DNA of 64,000 nucleotides from Mycobacterium sp. IS-1742 (GTDB lineage Bacteria > Actinomycetota > Actinomycetes > Mycobacteriales > Mycobacteriaceae), in contig NZ_LQIV01000003.1 of NCBI RefSeq assembly GCF_001500125.1, positions 62,001 to 126,000 on the forward strand, read 5' to 3'. Both the position numbers and the translations under genes were made by a program. Below are positions 1-10,271 of the stretch, in pieces. The number at the start of each line of letters is the position of its first letter. Positions within the stretch are counted from its first letter, which is position 1. Below the pieces are notes generated by a model. The model searched no databases. It was not told the DNA's origin and saw only the letters and a list, made by a program, of their open reading frames with translations.

Positions 1-541
1 GTGCGCGGCCGTGCTTGTCCAGCGGCCGCTTGCGGTCGTCGCCGCGGTAGCGCGACTTGCTTCCCGCCGTCGCATGCCGCACCACGAGCACCGTCCGGGT
101 GTCCGGCGGCACCTTCGTGAACCGGCGCAGCACTTTTCGATCATGGGGGTAGCCCAGTCGGGTGATCGCCTCCCGCACCGGCAGCCACACCAACTCGTCG
201 ACTTCGTCGTTGGGGGAGAAGGCCCCGTCGACGGCGTGCGCCGCCCAGTAGCGGACCTTCTTGACGCCCTCCTCGAGGGGATAGCTCACCGACGCCAGTC
301 GACGGCCGAGAACGCACGAGTAACCGGTCTCCTCGTGCACCTCACGCACGGCGGTGACCGGTTCGGTCTCCCCGGGATCGACCTTCCCCTTGGGCAGCGA
401 CCAGTCGTCGTAGCGCGGGCGGTGGATGACGGCGATTTCGGGAGACGACCCGTCCCCGCCTGGCCGCCACAGCACCGCACCCGCCGCGAGCACGGATTTG
501 GCAGGCGAGGCAACGGCATTCGTCGACTTCGTCTTGGACAA
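1..541 (-). CDS. mutT1: MutT1-type Nudix hydrolase / histidine phosphatase, N-terminal part
   Basis: Hydrolyses oxidised nucleotides such as 8-oxo-dGTP and diadenosine polyphosphates. The gene runs off the left edge, so only the first 180 codons are present. The Nudix box spans residues 52-74 (G52, E58, R66-E67, E70-E71, G73) and is complete. A second domain begins with [10 protein letters not shown] at about residue 151; Arg155-His156 fits the RHG motif of a histidine phosphatase, the two-domain layout of mycobacterial MutT1. No ATG is in frame; a TTG at 541 has AGGAG five bases upstream and is chosen as start. It lies 56 bp downstream of ppk on the same strand, so the two may be co-transcribed. 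The order ppk-mutT1 matches M. tuberculosis Rv2984-Rv2985. Confidence 0.9.
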   Translation of the reverse strand, partial: MSKTKSTNAVASPAKSVLAAGAVLWRPGGDGSSPEIAVIHRPRYDDWSLPKGKVDPGETEPVTAVREVHEETGYSCVLGRRLASVSYPLEEGVKKVRYWAAHAVDGAFSPNDEVDELVWLPVREAITRLGYPHDRKVLRRFTKVPPDTRTVLVVRHATAGSKSRYRGDDRKRPLDKHGRA

Positions 542-597
542 CTCAACTCCTGCAGGTCATCGCGGGCCCGCGGGGGTGCCCAGGGTCGCACGGCGCG

Positions 598-2769
598 TCA
601 CGGGTGGCGATGACGCTGCATCAGCGACACCTGGTGGTCGCGCACGGTCTCACCCTCGCGTGGCGACGCCGACCAGTGTCCGTCGGGGCCGAGTTCCCAG
701 CAGCGGGTCGCCGGGTCCATCGCCGACTCGAACACGTCGTCGAGTTGTGCGGTCAGCCGGGGGTCCTTCACCTGAGCCATCACCTCGACGCGACGGTCGA
801 GATTGCGATGCATCATGTCCGCGCTGCCGATCCAATACTCGTCGATGGCCCGGAAGTGGATCACCCGCGAATGCTCCAGGAACCGGCCCAGAATCGAGCG
901 GACCACGATGTCGTCCGAGAAGCCCGGCGCACCGGGTCGCAGGGCGCAGATTCCGCGCACCACCACCTCGACCCGGACACCGGCCTGCGATGCGCGGTAG
1001 AGCGCGTCGATGACCTGCTCGTCGACCAACGCGTTGGCCTTGAGGCGGATCCGGCCCTCGGCGCCGCCGCGGGAGGCGGCCACCTCCCGCTCGATGCGCT
1101 CGATGATGCCCCGGCGAACCCCGTGCGGCGCCACCAGCAGGTTGCGGTAGGCGACCTTGCGGGAGTACCCGGTCAGCGAGTTGAACAGGTCGGTCAGATC
1201 GGCGCCGATGTCCGGTGCGGCGGTGAGCAACCCGACGTCCTCGTACAGGCGGGCGGTCTTCGGATTGTAGTTACCGGTCCCGATGTGGCAGTAGCGCCGG
1301 ATCATCGACCCTTCACGGCGCACGACGAGCGCTGTCTTGCAGTGGGTCTTGAGCCCGATCAACCCGTACACCACGTGGACGCCGGCCTGTTCCAGTGCGC
1401 GTGCCCACTTGATGTTGGCCTGTTCGTCGAACCGCGCCTTGATCTCGACGAGCGCCACCACCTGTTTACCGGCCTCGGCGGCGTCGATGAGCGCGTTGAC
1501 GATCGGGGAGTCGCCCGAGGTGCGGTACAGCGTCTGCTTGATGGCGAGCACGTTCGGATCGGCCGCGGCCTGTTCGATGAACCGCTGCACGGTCGTGGAG
1601 AACGAATCGTACGGGTGGTGCACCAGCACGTCGCCGTCGCGCAGCGTGGCGAAGATGCTCTTCGGCGTCTCGCGTTCACCGAAAGCCGGTGGGGTGGCGG
1701 GCACGAACGGCCGGTCCTTGAGCGCCGGACGGTCGACGGCGTAGATCTGCCACAGCGCGGAGAGGTCGAGCAGCCCCGGCACCTCGACGACATCGCCCGG
1801 ATTCACGTCCAGTTCCCGCAACAGCAGTTCGAGCATGCTCTCGGTCATGTCGTCGGAGACCTCGAGGCGCACCGGCGAACCGAACCGCCGGCGGGCGAGC
1901 TCGCGCTCCAGCGCCTGCAGCAGGTCCTCGTCGCGGTCCTCCTCCACCTCGAAGTCCGCGTTGCGGGTGATCCGGAAGGCGTGGTGCTCGACGATCTCGA
2001 GGCCGGGGAACAGCACCGGCAGGAACGCGGCGATCAGCTCCTCCATCGGAAGGAACCGCACCACCTCACCGCTGTCGCCGCGCACCCCGAGCCGGACGAA
2101 CCGGTCGACGTTGTCGGGCACCTTGATTCGCGCGAAGTGCTGTCCGCCGTCCTCGGGCTGGCGGACGGTGATCGCCAGGTTCAGCGACAGGCCGCTGACG
2201 AACGGGAACGGGTGGGCGGGGTCGACGGCCAGCGGGGTCAGCACCGGGAAGACCTGTTCGTGGAAGTACGTCGACAGCTGCGCGCGTTCGGCCTCGTCGA
2301 GTTCGGACCAGGTGACGATGACGATGCCCTCGTCGGCCAGCGCGGGGCGCACCGCGTCGAGGAACACCCGCGCATGGCGCGACGCGATCTGCTGGGTGCG
2401 CTCGCTGATCCTGCGCAACTGCTCACGCGGCGACAGCCCGTCGGCCGAACGCACCGACAGCCCCATCTCGTCGCGGCGTTTGAGACCGGCGACGCGCACC
2501 ATGTAGAACTCGTCGAGGTTGGACGCGAAGATCGCGAGGAACTTGGCGCGTTCCAGCAGGGGCAGGCTCGGATCCGCGGCCAGCGCCAGGACCCGGGCGT
2601 TGAAGTCGAGCCAGCTCAGTTCGCGGTTGAGGTAGCGGTCCTCGGGCAGGGCGTTGTCGATGGCGGGGGACGTCGCCGCCGGCGGCGCTTCCGGGGTGGA
2701 ATCTCCCGGCGCCCGGTCGGTGCTCTCTATGGTGCCCTCCGCGCGGATCGCGGCCTCGGCTTCGGTCAT
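598..2769 (-). CDS. ppk: Polyphosphate kinase PPK1
   Basis: Reversible synthesis of inorganic polyphosphate from ATP at the membrane or cytosol. The protein has 723 residues, close to the roughly 740 of mycobacterial PPK1. The N-terminal domain carries the family sequence [16 protein letters not shown]. The phosphorylated histidine is expected at about residue 476 (GLKTHCK), and the second conserved histidine at about 495 ([16 protein letters not shown]). The ATG at 2769 is chosen because GGAGGA lies just upstream and the 32 extra in-frame codons before it are Arg-rich and atypical. It sits between fbiD and mutT1 on the same strand. Confidence 0.96.
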   Translation of the reverse strand: MTEAEAAIRAEGTIESTDRAPGDSTPEAPPAATSPAIDNALPEDRYLNRELSWLDFNARVLALAADPSLPLLERAKFLAIFASNLDEFYMVRVAGLKRRDEMGLSVRSADGLSPREQLRRISERTQQIASRHARVFLDAVRPALADEGIVIVTWSELDEAERAQLSTYFHEQVFPVLTPLAVDPAHPFPFVSGLSLNLAITVRQPEDGGQHFARIKVPDNVDRFVRLGVRGDSGEVVRFLPMEELIAAFLPVLFPGLEIVEHHAFRITRNADFEVEEDRDEDLLQALERELARRRFGSPVRLEVSDDMTESMLELLLRELDVNPGDVVEVPGLLDLSALWQIYAVDRPALKDRPFVPATPPAFGERETPKSIFATLRDGDVLVHHPYDSFSTTVQRFIEQAAADPNVLAIKQTLYRTSGDSPIVNALIDAAEAGKQVVALVEIKARFDEQANIKWARALEQAGVHVVYGLIGLKTHCKTALVVRREGSMIRRYCHIGTGNYNPKTARLYEDVGLLTAAPDIGADLTDLFNSLTGYSRKVAYRNLLVAPHGVRRGIIERIEREVAASRGGAEGRIRLKANALVDEQVIDALYRASQAGVRVEVVVRGICALRPGAPGFSDDIVVRSILGRFLEHSRVIHFRAIDEYWIGSADMMHRNLDRRVEVMAQVKDPRLTAQLDDVFESAMDPATRCWELGPDGHWSASPREGETVRDHQVSLMQRHRHP

Positions 2770-2821
2770 GGCCCGATCCTCCCCTATGTCGCTGCCGTCC
2801 TGCCACCGCGTACGCGAATGT

Positions 2822-3541
<720 letters not shown>

Positions 3542-3542
3542 C

Positions 3543-3548
3543 TAGGGT
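3543..3548 (+). promoter_or_regulatory. -10 hexamer of gpsA (leaderless)
   Basis: TAGGGT is followed by GAACGC and then GTG at 3555. The 6-nt distance puts the transcription start at or next to the GTG, so the message has essentially no leader. Confidence 0.6.
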
Positions 3549-3554
3549 GAACGC

Positions 3555-4553
3555 GTGGTGACGGCGGCGGTGATGGGTTCCGGTGCGTGGGGGACGGCGC
3601 TGGCCAAAGTCCTCGCCGACGCGGGGAACTCGGTGACGCTGTGGGCGAGGCGACCGGAGGTCGCCGCGGAGATCAACGAGACCCATCGCAACAGCGGCTA
3701 CCTCCCCGAGGTCGACCTGCCCGCCTCGATCCGCGCCACCGCCGACGCGGCCGAGGCCCTCGCCGGGGCCTGCACGGTGGTGCTGGGTGTTCCGGCGCAG
3801 AGCCTGCGGAACAACCTCGAGCAGTGGAAGGGCCTGATCAACGACGACGCCACGCTCGTGAGCCTCGCCAAGGGCATCGAACTGGACACGCTCATGCGGA
3901 TGAGCCAGGTGATCGTCCAGGTCACCGGCGCGGACTGGTCCCGCGTCGCGGTGGTGACCGGCCCGAACCTGGCCAGCGAGATCGCCGACGAACAGCCCGC
4001 CGCGACCGTCGTCGCGTGCAGCGACAGCGGCCGCGCGGTCGCCCTGCAACGCGCGCTCGCCACCGGTTACCTGCGGCCCTACACCAACGCCGACGTGGTC
4101 GGTGCCGAGATCGGCGGCGCGTGCAAGAACGTCATCGCCCTGGCCTGCGGGATGGCCGTCGGTGTCGGACTGGGGGAGAACACCGTCGCGGCGATCATCA
4201 CGCGCGGCCTGGCCGAGATCATGCGGCTCGGGATCGCGCTGGGCGCCAAACCGGCGACGCTGGCCGGACTGGCCGGCGTCGGTGACCTCGTCGCGACCTG
4301 CACCTCGACGCAGTCGCGCAACCGCACCTTCGGCGAACGGCTGGGTCGGGGCGGCACCATGGAGTCGGCGCTGCGCGCGGCGGGCGGACATGTGGCCGAG
4401 GGCGTCACCTCGTGCCGATCGGTGCTGGCGCTGGCCGACAGCTACGACGTCGAGATGCCCCTCACCGACGCGGTGAACCGCGTCTGCCACAAGGGACTTT
4501 CCGTGGACGAAGCCGTCGTGCTGCTGCTCGGGCGCAGCACCAAACCGGAGTAG
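3555..4553 (+). CDS. gpsA: NAD(P)-dependent glycerol-3-phosphate dehydrogenase
   Basis: Reduces dihydroxyacetone phosphate to sn-glycerol-3-phosphate for phospholipid synthesis in the cytosol. The 332-residue protein starts with the Rossmann fingerprint GSGAWG (residues 8-13). It contains [17 protein letters not shown] and the catalytic-lysine segment [17 protein letters not shown], followed by [18 protein letters not shown] and the substrate-binding helix. The orthologue is gpdA2 (Rv2982c). It is preceded by a leaderless promoter and divergent from fbiD; the next gene starts 5 bp after its stop codon. Confidence 0.97.
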   Translation: MVTAAVMGSGAWGTALAKVLADAGNSVTLWARRPEVAAEINETHRNSGYLPEVDLPASIRATADAAEALAGACTVVLGVPAQSLRNNLEQWKGLINDDATLVSLAKGIELDTLMRMSQVIVQVTGADWSRVAVVTGPNLASEIADEQPAATVVACSDSGRAVALQRALATGYLRPYTNADVVGAEIGGACKNVIALACGMAVGVGLGENTVAAIITRGLAEIMRLGIALGAKPATLAGLAGVGDLVATCTSTQSRNRTFGERLGRGGTMESALRAAGGHVAEGVTSCRSVLALADSYDVEMPLTDAVNRVCHKGLSVDEAVVLLLGRSTKPE

Positions 4554-4558
4554 CGCAG

Positions 4559-5662
4559 ATGGAAGGCGTCTACGGCGACTCCACGCGAAGCGTCAAAGCC
4601 GTTGGCGCCGAAGCGGTTGCGGGTCAACCCGTGGCCACCCCGCCGATCCCGGTCTCGGCGTACCACCTGTCACCGGACGAAGCGCAGCCGTTGGACACCT
4701 ACGGCCGCAGCTCCAACCCGAACTGGCGGCGGCTCGAGGCGGCACTGGCCGAACTCGAAGGCGCGTCCGCCGCATTGGCCTTCGGATCCGGCATGGCGGC
4801 CATCACCACCGCGCTGCGGGTCCTGAGCGGTCCGGGCAGACGGCTCGTCGTCCCTGCCGACGGCTATTACCAGGTGCGTCGATATGCCTCGGAATACCTT
4901 GCGCCACAGGGTGTCACGGTTGTCGAAGCGGGGGCGGCCGAGATGTGCGCGGCAGCGGCCGAGGCCGATGTGGTGCTGGCGGAGACACCGGCGAACCCGG
5001 GGCTCGAGGTGGTGGATCTGCACCGGCTGGCGATGACGTGCCGACGGCGCGGCGCCACCCTGATCGTCGACAACACGACGGCCACCCCCCTCGGTCAGCA
5101 ACCGCTGTCGCTGGGCGCCGATCTCGTGGTCGCCAGCGCGACCAAGGCGCTCTCGGGGCACAGCGATCTGATCGCCGGCTACGTCGCGGGCAGCCATCCC
5201 GAGATGATGGCCGCGCTGGAGAGCGACCGACTGCTGGCCGGTCCGATCCTCGGACCGTTCGAGGCGTGGCTGGTGCTCCGCAGTCTCGGCAGCGCCGGAC
5301 TGCGCTTCGAACGGCAGTGCCAGAACGCGCTGGCGGTCGCGATGCTGCTGCGCAACCACCCCGCCGTGCGGAGTGTGCGCTATCCCGGCCTGCCCGAGGA
5401 CCCCGCACACGAGGTGGCGACGCGGCAGATGAGGCGGTTCGGCGGGCTGGTGTCGGTGGAACTGTCCGACGCGGCGGCCGTCCACGCGCTCGTCGAGCGC
5501 AGCGCCCTGCTGGTCGCCTCGACCAGCTTCGGCGGCATCCACACCTCGATAGACCGGCGCGCCCGGTGGGGCGACCCGGTGCCCGACGGGTTCGCCCGGC
5601 TGTCCATGGGCATCGAGGACACCGACGACCTGGTCGCCGACCTCCACGCCGCGCTCGGCTGA
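4559..5662 (+). CDS. Cystathionine gamma-synthase/lyase-like PLP enzyme
   Basis: Cys/Met metabolism PLP-dependent enzyme (fold type I), 367 residues. The PLP-binding lysine is K196 in SATKALSGHSDL, and the pyridine-binding aspartate is D171 in IVDNTTATPLG. YGRSSNPN (about 48-55) is the phosphate-binding segment from the neighbouring subunit, and FGSGMAAITTAL is the substrate-side loop. The family includes cystathionine gamma-synthase, gamma-lyase and methionine gamma-lyase, and these motifs cannot decide between them. The ATG at 4559 is 5 bp after gpsA and leaves the family's expected N terminus. M. tuberculosis has gpdA2 directly beside ddlA, so this gene is an insertion relative to that species. 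Confidence 0.85.
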   Translation: MEGVYGDSTRSVKAVGAEAVAGQPVATPPIPVSAYHLSPDEAQPLDTYGRSSNPNWRRLEAALAELEGASAALAFGSGMAAITTALRVLSGPGRRLVVPADGYYQVRRYASEYLAPQGVTVVEAGAAEMCAAAAEADVVLAETPANPGLEVVDLHRLAMTCRRRGATLIVDNTTATPLGQQPLSLGADLVVASATKALSGHSDLIAGYVAGSHPEMMAALESDRLLAGPILGPFEAWLVLRSLGSAGLRFERQCQNALAVAMLLRNHPAVRSVRYPGLPEDPAHEVATRQMRRFGGLVSVELSDAAAVHALVERSALLVASTSFGGIHTSIDRRARWGDPVPDGFARLSMGIEDTDDLVADLHAALG

Positions 5663-5693
5663 TATCGAATCGTCCCCGGGACGGGCGGGACGG

Positions 5694-5699
5694 TAGCCT
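5694..5699 (+). promoter_or_regulatory. -10 hexamer of ddl (leaderless)
   Basis: TAGCCT is followed after 9 nt by the GTG at 5709. No Shine-Dalgarno sequence lies in the short gap, which fits a leaderless transcript. Confidence 0.5.
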
Positions 5700-5708
5700 C
5701 TGCAGACT

Positions 5709-6824
5709 GTGATCGCCCGCAACCAGCGCACCCGCGTTGCCGTCGTCTACGGCGGGCGCAGTTCCGAACACGCCATCTCCTGCGTCTCCGCAGGCAGCAT
5801 CCTGCGCAACCTCGACCCCGAACGCTTCGACGTGGTCCCCGTCGGGATCACCCCCGGCGGGTCCTGGGTGCTCACCGACGGCAGGCCGGAGACCCTGGCC
5901 ATCGCCGACGGGCAGCTGCCCGAGGTGAGCGCCGCATCCGGAACGGCCCTGGCGCTGCCCGCCGACCCGGGCCGACGCGGCGAATTGGTGTCGCTGAGCC
6001 CGGCCCAGGCGGGTGAGGTCCTCGCCGCGGTCGACGTGGTGTTCCCGGTGCTGCACGGCCCCTACGGCGAGGACGGCACCATCCAGGGGCTGCTGGAACT
6101 CGCCGGGGTGCCCTACGTCGGTGCGGGCGTCCTGGCCAGCGCCGCGGGCATGGACAAGGAGTTCACCAAGAAGCTGCTGATCGCCGAGGGTCTACCCGTC
6201 GGCGACCACGTGGTGCTGCGTCCCGGCCGTGCGGACATGACGCTCGACGAACGCGAACGCCTCGGTCTGCCGGTGTTCGTCAAACCCGCCCGCGGCGGCT
6301 CCTCGATCGGGGTCAGCCGGGTGGCGGACTGGGCGGAGCTTCCCGCGGCGATCGATCTGGCCCGCGAGCACGACCCCAAGGTCATCGTCGAGGCCGCCGT
6401 GCCCGGCCGCGAACTCGAGTGCGGCGTGCTGGAGTATCCGGACGGCCGGCTCGAGGCCAGCACGGTCGGGGAGATCAGGGTGGCCGGGGTGCGTGGCCGC
6501 GAGGACGGGTTCTACGACTTCGCCACCAAGTATCTCGACGACGGCGCCGAACTCGACGTGCCCGCCAAGATCGAGGACGACGTGGCCGACGAGATCCGCC
6601 GCCTCGCCATCCGGTCCTTCCGGGCGATCGACTGTCAGGGGCTGGCACGCGTCGACTTCTTCCTCACCGACGACGGGCCGGTGATCAACGAGATCAACAC
6701 CATGCCGGGTTTCACCACGATCTCGATGTATCCGCGGATGTGGGCGGCCTGCGGCGTGGACTACCCGACGCTGCTCGCGGCGATGGTGGACACCGCGGTG
6801 GCCCGCGGAACCGGTCTGCGCTAA
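5709..6824 (+). CDS. ddl: D-alanine--D-alanine ligase
   Basis: ATP-dependent joining of two D-alanines for peptidoglycan precursors; the target of D-cycloserine. The protein has 371 residues (M. tuberculosis DdlA: 373). It begins [17 protein letters not shown], the N-terminal family signature, followed by [18 protein letters not shown]. The ATP-grasp core includes [17 protein letters not shown] and the metal-binding end [20 protein letters not shown] with Glu and Asn. The GTG start at 5709 follows a leaderless promoter. Its stop overlaps the stop of the convergent DUF3515 gene by 4 nt. Confidence 0.97.
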   Translation: MIARNQRTRVAVVYGGRSSEHAISCVSAGSILRNLDPERFDVVPVGITPGGSWVLTDGRPETLAIADGQLPEVSAASGTALALPADPGRRGELVSLSPAQAGEVLAAVDVVFPVLHGPYGEDGTIQGLLELAGVPYVGAGVLASAAGMDKEFTKKLLIAEGLPVGDHVVLRPGRADMTLDERERLGLPVFVKPARGGSSIGVSRVADWAELPAAIDLAREHDPKVIVEAAVPGRELECGVLEYPDGRLEASTVGEIRVAGVRGREDGFYDFATKYLDDGAELDVPAKIEDDVADEIRRLAIRSFRAIDCQGLARVDFFLTDDGPVINEINTMPGFTTISMYPRMWAACGVDYPTLLAAMVDTAVARGTGLR

Positions 6825-7408
6825 CGCGGCGGCCCGGGGGCGATCGGCCGGGCCGGCATCGTGTCGGTCAGCACCCGGGAGACGAGCTGGATGGGCGTCG
6901 GGCCGGAATCCTGTGGCAAGGTGAGCGCCACGTACACCGGGCGGTCCACGGCGTACCAGGTGCTGCGGGTCTGCTGACTCTCCGGCCTGCTGCCCGGGGC
7001 GGCCTCTTCCCCGACGCGGAACCATTGGACCGCGTCGACCATCTGGATCGGCGCCCCGACCACGAAGTCGACCGGACGGTCCAGCCCGCAGCGCAGGATG
7101 ATCGCCTCGGTGTCCGGGCCTGCCTGCCACGCCGCGGTGCCGACCGGGGTCGGTTCGGCCGTCGGCGCGCGGCGGAAGTCGCCGAGCACCTCGGGGAGCG
7201 CACCCACCAGCGCGGCACACTCCGGGCTGTCCGCGCGCGGTGCGGGGACCGCCGCGATCGGCACCGGCTGCTGTTGCGGGCGGCCCTGGCGCACGGCTGC
7301 GATACCGAGCACCACCACCAGCGCCGCCACGGCCACCACGATCGCCGCGATCATCAAGGCGCGGGGTGGGCCGTCTCGCGGCGCTCGTTGCGGATCTGCG
7401 GGGGTCAC
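6821..7408 (-). CDS. DUF3515 membrane-anchored protein
   Basis: Function unknown; orthologue of Rv2980. The 195-residue protein has a short cytoplasmic start, one transmembrane segment at about residues 17-39 ([20 protein letters not shown]) and an extracytoplasmic domain with Cys at ADSPECAAL and ILRCGL that could form a disulfide. Conserved stretches include [19 protein letters not shown] and [17 protein letters not shown]. It converges on ddl with overlapping stop codons and lies upstream of the AsnC-type gene on the same strand. Confidence 0.85.
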   Translation of the reverse strand: MTPADPQRAPRDGPPRALMIAAIVVAVAALVVVLGIAAVRQGRPQQQPVPIAAVPAPRADSPECAALVGALPEVLGDFRRAPTAEPTPVGTAAWQAGPDTEAIILRCGLDRPVDFVVGAPIQMVDAVQWFRVGEEAAPGSRPESQQTRSTWYAVDRPVYVALTLPQDSGPTPIQLVSRVLTDTMPARPIAPGPPR

Positions 7409-7418
7409 CCCGACAAGC

Positions 7419-7661
7419 CTATGGGTGCGTCCCGTTCGCGATCGGGCAGGTCAGGGTCCGGGTGATCCCCTCGACCCCCTGCACGCTCGGGACGACGCCC
7501 GACCGCAGATCGTCGAGGTTCTCGGCGCCGACCCGGACCACCACGTCGTAGGGTCCGGTGACGTATTCCGCGGTCTGCACACCGGGCAGTTCCGCCAACC
7601 GTGAAGCGACGACCTCGGCGCGGCCCACCTCGGTCTGGATCAGCATGAAAGCCTCGACCAC
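7419..7661 (-). CDS. Lrp/AsnC ligand-binding (RAM) domain protein
   Basis: A stand-alone AsnC C-terminal domain of 80 residues without the helix-turn-helix. It starts VVEAFMLIQTEVG and ends with VQGVEGITRTLTCPI, the beta-alpha-beta pattern of the RAM effector-binding fold; PYDVVVRVGAENLDDL is the second half. Such small proteins form oligomers that bind amino acids, but the ligand here is unknown. GTG at 7661 is chosen because GGAGG lies 9 nt upstream. It is divergent from thiL. Confidence 0.82.
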   Translation of the reverse strand: MVEAFMLIQTEVGRAEVVASRLAELPGVQTAEYVTGPYDVVVRVGAENLDDLRSGVVPSVQGVEGITRTLTCPIANGTHP

Positions 7662-7686
7662 CCGTGTTCGCCTCCGTCCCGCCCCA

Positions 7687-7692
7687 TAGACT
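7687..7692 (+). promoter_or_regulatory. Possible -10 hexamer upstream of thiL
   Basis: TAGACT lies 68 bp before the thiL ATG in the 99-bp gap shared with the divergent AsnC-type gene. It fits the TANNNT pattern, but no -35 element is clear. Confidence 0.3.
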
Positions 7693-7760
7693 CCGGGGAC
7701 CAAACGTACCGCAGGTGGAGCCGGTGCTGCGCGTCGTGGTGGCCGCCGGGTGGAGGTGAG

Positions 7761-8717
7761 ATGGCGCCGTTCGACCCGACCGCGAGCATGGCGGACGTCG
7801 GTGAGTTCGCGGTGATCGATGCGCTGGTGCGGGGGCGGCGGCTGCCGCCGTCGATCACCCTCGGACCCGGTGACGACGCCGCCATGGTGGCGTTCGCGGA
7901 CGGCCGGACGGTGGTCTCGACCGACATGCTGGTCGAGGACAGGCACTTTCGGCTCGATTGGTCGACGCCGTACGACGTCGGGCGCAAGGCGATCGCGCAG
8001 AACGCCGCCGACGTGGAGGCGATGGGTGCGGCGGCGACCGCGTTCGTCGTCGCGTTCGGCGCACCGGCGGACACCCCGGCCGGTTCGGCGATGCGCCTCA
8101 GCGACGGCATGTGGGACGAGGCGGCCGCGATGGGTGCCGGCATCGCCGGTGGCGACCTGGTCCGCGCGCCTCAGTGGGTGATCTCGGTGACGGTGCTGGG
8201 TGACCTCGCCGGCCGGGCGCCGGTGCGCAGGGACGGAGCGCGTCCTGGTCACGTCGTCGCGGTCGCCGGGGAGCTCGGTCGGTCCGCCGCTGGATATGAG
8301 TTGTGGCACAACGGAATCGAGGAGTTCGGCGAGCTGCGTGGTCGACACCTCGTGCCCGCGCCGCCCTACGGTCAGGGCCGCGCCGCAGCGGACGCGGGCG
8401 CGACGGCGATGACCGACGTCTCCGACGGGCTCCTGGCCGATCTCGGGCATATCGCGGACGCATCGGGATGCCGTATCGACGTGGACCGGGCGGCGTTGCG
8501 CGCCGACCACGACGCGGTGGCGGGCGCCGCGGCGGCCGTCGGCGGCGACCCGTGGGCGTTCGTGCTCGCCGGCGGGGAGGACCACGCCCTGGCCGCGGCC
8601 TTCCCCGGCCCGCCGCCGGACGGGTGGCGCACGGTCGGGCGGGTGGCCGCCGGCCCGGCGGGCGTGCTGGTCGACGGCGGCCCATGGGCCGGAAACCGGG
8701 GATGGCAGTCGTTCTGA
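7761..8717 (+). CDS. thiL: Thiamine-monophosphate kinase
   Basis: Phosphorylates thiamine monophosphate to thiamine diphosphate, the last step of cofactor synthesis. The 318-residue protein has the AIR synthase-like fold: [12 protein letters not shown] (nucleotide and Mg-binding aspartates), [28 protein letters not shown] and the C-terminal [15 protein letters not shown]. The ATG at 7761 follows GGAGGTGAG, a strong ribosome binding site. It is followed by ung, which has its own leaderless promoter. This order matches Rv2977c-Rv2976c. Confidence 0.95.
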   Translation: MAPFDPTASMADVGEFAVIDALVRGRRLPPSITLGPGDDAAMVAFADGRTVVSTDMLVEDRHFRLDWSTPYDVGRKAIAQNAADVEAMGAAATAFVVAFGAPADTPAGSAMRLSDGMWDEAAAMGAGIAGGDLVRAPQWVISVTVLGDLAGRAPVRRDGARPGHVVAVAGELGRSAAGYELWHNGIEEFGELRGRHLVPAPPYGQGRAAADAGATAMTDVSDGLLADLGHIADASGCRIDVDRAALRADHDAVAGAAAAVGGDPWAFVLAGGEDHALAAAFPGPPPDGWRTVGRVAAGPAGVLVDGGPWAGNRGWQSF

Positions 8718-8731
8718 CGAACACCGCACGC

Positions 8732-8737
8732 TAGGTT
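8732..8737 (+). promoter_or_regulatory. -10 hexamer of ung (leaderless)
   Basis: TAGGTT is followed after 8 nt by the GTG at 8746. There is no Shine-Dalgarno sequence in the gap. Confidence 0.55.
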
Positions 8738-8745
8738 GGCTTTTC

Positions 8746-9429
8746 GTGACTGCACGCGCGCTCTCCGAACTCGTCGACCAGGGTTGGGCCCACGCGCTCG
8801 AACCCGTGCGTGAGCAGGTGGCCCAGATGGGGGAGTTCCTGCGCGCCGAACTCGCCGCGGGGCACCGCTACCTGCCTGCCGGCGCGAACGTGCTGCGGGC
8901 GTTCTCGTTCCCGTTCGACCAGGTGCGGGTCCTCATCGTGGGTCAGGATCCCTATCCGACACCCGGGCACGCCGTCGGCCTGAGCTTCTCGGTGGACCCA
9001 GAGGTCCGTCCGCTGCCGCGCAGCCTGGCCAACATCTTCACCGAGTACACCGCCGACCTCGGGTACCCGCCGCCGGCCAACGGCGACCTCACCCCGTGGG
9101 CGCAGCGCGGTGTGCTGCTGCTCAACAGGGTGCTGACGGTGCGCCCCGGCACCCCCGCCTCGCACCGCGGCAAGGGTTGGGAGGCGGTCACCGAATGCGC
9201 GATCAGGGCGCTCGTCGCCCGGGACACGCCGATGGTGGCGGTGCTGTGGGGCCGTGACGCCGCGACCCTCAAACCGATGCTGACGGGCGAGGCGTGCGTG
9301 GCGATCGAGTCCCCGCACCCCTCGCCGCTGTCGGCGTCACGCGGGTTCTTCGGGTCGCGGCCGTTCAGCCGGGCCAACGAGTTGTTGACGAAACTGGGCG
9401 CCGAACCGATCGACTGGCGGCTGCCGTGA
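8746..9429 (+). CDS. ung: Uracil-DNA glycosylase
   Basis: Removes uracil from DNA, starting base-excision repair. The protein has 227 residues, the standard family-1 length. Catalytic motif [17 protein letters not shown] contains Asp68 and Tyr70; the uracil-binding Asn is in LLLNRVLTV (about 127); the minor-groove loop [17 protein letters not shown] contains the catalytic His191. Start GTG at 8746 is supported by the -10 hexamer 8 nt upstream. It converges on the lipoprotein gene with an 11-bp gap. Confidence 0.98.
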   Translation: MTARALSELVDQGWAHALEPVREQVAQMGEFLRAELAAGHRYLPAGANVLRAFSFPFDQVRVLIVGQDPYPTPGHAVGLSFSVDPEVRPLPRSLANIFTEYTADLGYPPPANGDLTPWAQRGVLLLNRVLTVRPGTPASHRGKGWEAVTECAIRALVARDTPMVAVLWGRDAATLKPMLTGEACVAIESPHPSPLSASRGFFGSRPFSRANELLTKLGAEPIDWRLP

Positions 9430-9440
9430 CCGGGTCCCGA

Positions 9441-9809
9441 TCAGGGGATCGCGGGGATAGGCGGAGGTGAGGGGATCGCCGGGGGCGACGGAATGGCCGG
9501 GATCGCGGGCGGCGACGGGACCGCCGGGGGTGCCGGGATCTCGACGGTGCCCTCACCGCCCTCACCCTCGGAGGTGTCGGGCGGCACCTCGGGCGCCACG
9601 GTGCCCGGCGCGGGCGGCGTCGTCTCGGCCGGGGGGCTGACCGTCACCGACGTCGTCTCGGTGGTCGTCTCGGTGGTGGTCGTCTCGGTCGTGGACGTGG
9701 TCTCCCCGCCCTCGCTCGAATCGTCACCACATGCGGTCGCGAACGCGCCGACGGCGACCACCGCCGCGGCGGCGAACAGGACAGACCTACTCTTCTCGCG
9801 CAAGGACAT
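9441..9809 (-). CDS. Thr/Pro-rich putative lipoprotein
   Basis: Unrecognised 122-residue exported protein. It has a basic start (MSLREKSR), a hydrophobic segment to about residue 25 and then Ala-Cys-Gly-Asp-Asp; the cysteine could be lipidated, but the lipobox (A-T-A-C) is weak. A Thr/Glu-rich stretch follows (repeats of TTET), then a Pro-rich tail built from repeated PPAIP and PSPP units ending at the stop codon. Such tails are typical of wall-spanning or surface-exposed mycobacterial proteins. It lies between ung and rpmB, with no recognised partner. Confidence 0.6.
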   Translation of the reverse strand: MSLREKSRSVLFAAAAVVAVGAFATACGDDSSEGGETTSTTETTTTETTTETTSVTVSPPAETTPPAPGTVAPEVPPDTSEGEGGEGTVEIPAPPAVPSPPAIPAIPSPPAIPSPPPIPAIP

Positions 9810-9853
9810 GCCGCGGGGCTACCCGGACGGCGCCGGGCTCAACCGTGGGCAGG

Positions 9854-10048
9854 TCAGCCGCGAGAGACCTTGCCCGCCTTGAGGCAGGAGGTGCACACGT
9901 TGACGCGCTTCTTGTTGCCGCCGGGGTGGGAGACGGCGCGCACGGTCTGGATGTTCGGATTCCACCGACGGCTGGTCCGGCGATGGGAGTGCGACACCGA
10001 CTTGCCGAAGCCGGGGCCCTTTCCGCAGACATCGCACACGGCAGCCAT
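9854..10048 (-). CDS. rpmB: 50S ribosomal protein L28, zinc-binding (C+) form
   Basis: Structural protein of the large ribosomal subunit, 64 residues. Cys5-x-x-Cys8 and Cys52-x-x-Cys55 make the four-cysteine zinc ribbon, so this is the zinc-containing C+ paralogue. Basic middle [16 protein letters not shown] is the rRNA-contacting part. AAGGAG lies 8 nt before the ATG. Mycobacteria usually also hold a cysteine-free copy under Zur control elsewhere; that copy is not in this window. Confidence 0.95.
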   Translation of the reverse strand: MAAVCDVCGKGPGFGKSVSHSHRRTSRRWNPNIQTVRAVSHPGGNKKRVNVCTSCLKAGKVSRG

Positions 10049-10231
10049 ATCTAGAACTCCTTGGATCAGTACGTGGGGGTCCGGGTCCCTGGGCCGCGGC
10101 GAGCGCGGATTGACCCGACAACCTGATCAGGATACCGGCCGGGTCGGTGATCGCCAAAACCGGTCGCGAGTGCCTGCGCGGCGGCCGTCCACAGGCCGCC
10201 TCGGTGCGGCAGCGGTGTCCGCGGAGGTCGA

Positions 10232-10237
10232 TAGGCT
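10232..10237 (+). promoter_or_regulatory. Possible -10 hexamer of the DAK/FakA-like gene
   Basis: TAGGCT lies 34 nt before the ATG at 10272, which also has AGGAGG four bases upstream. Unlike most promoters here, this gives a normal short leader. The rest of the 223-bp divergent gap to rpmB shows no other clear element. Confidence 0.4.
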
Positions 10238-10271
10238 GGCGCGCACGACCGGGGTGAGGGCAGGAGGTGAG

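Noticed and set aside
9441..9560. Short tandem repeats that could suggest a CRISPR-like or tandem array
   Set aside because: They encode the Pro-rich tail of the lipoprotein, keep the reading frame and have no spacer structure.
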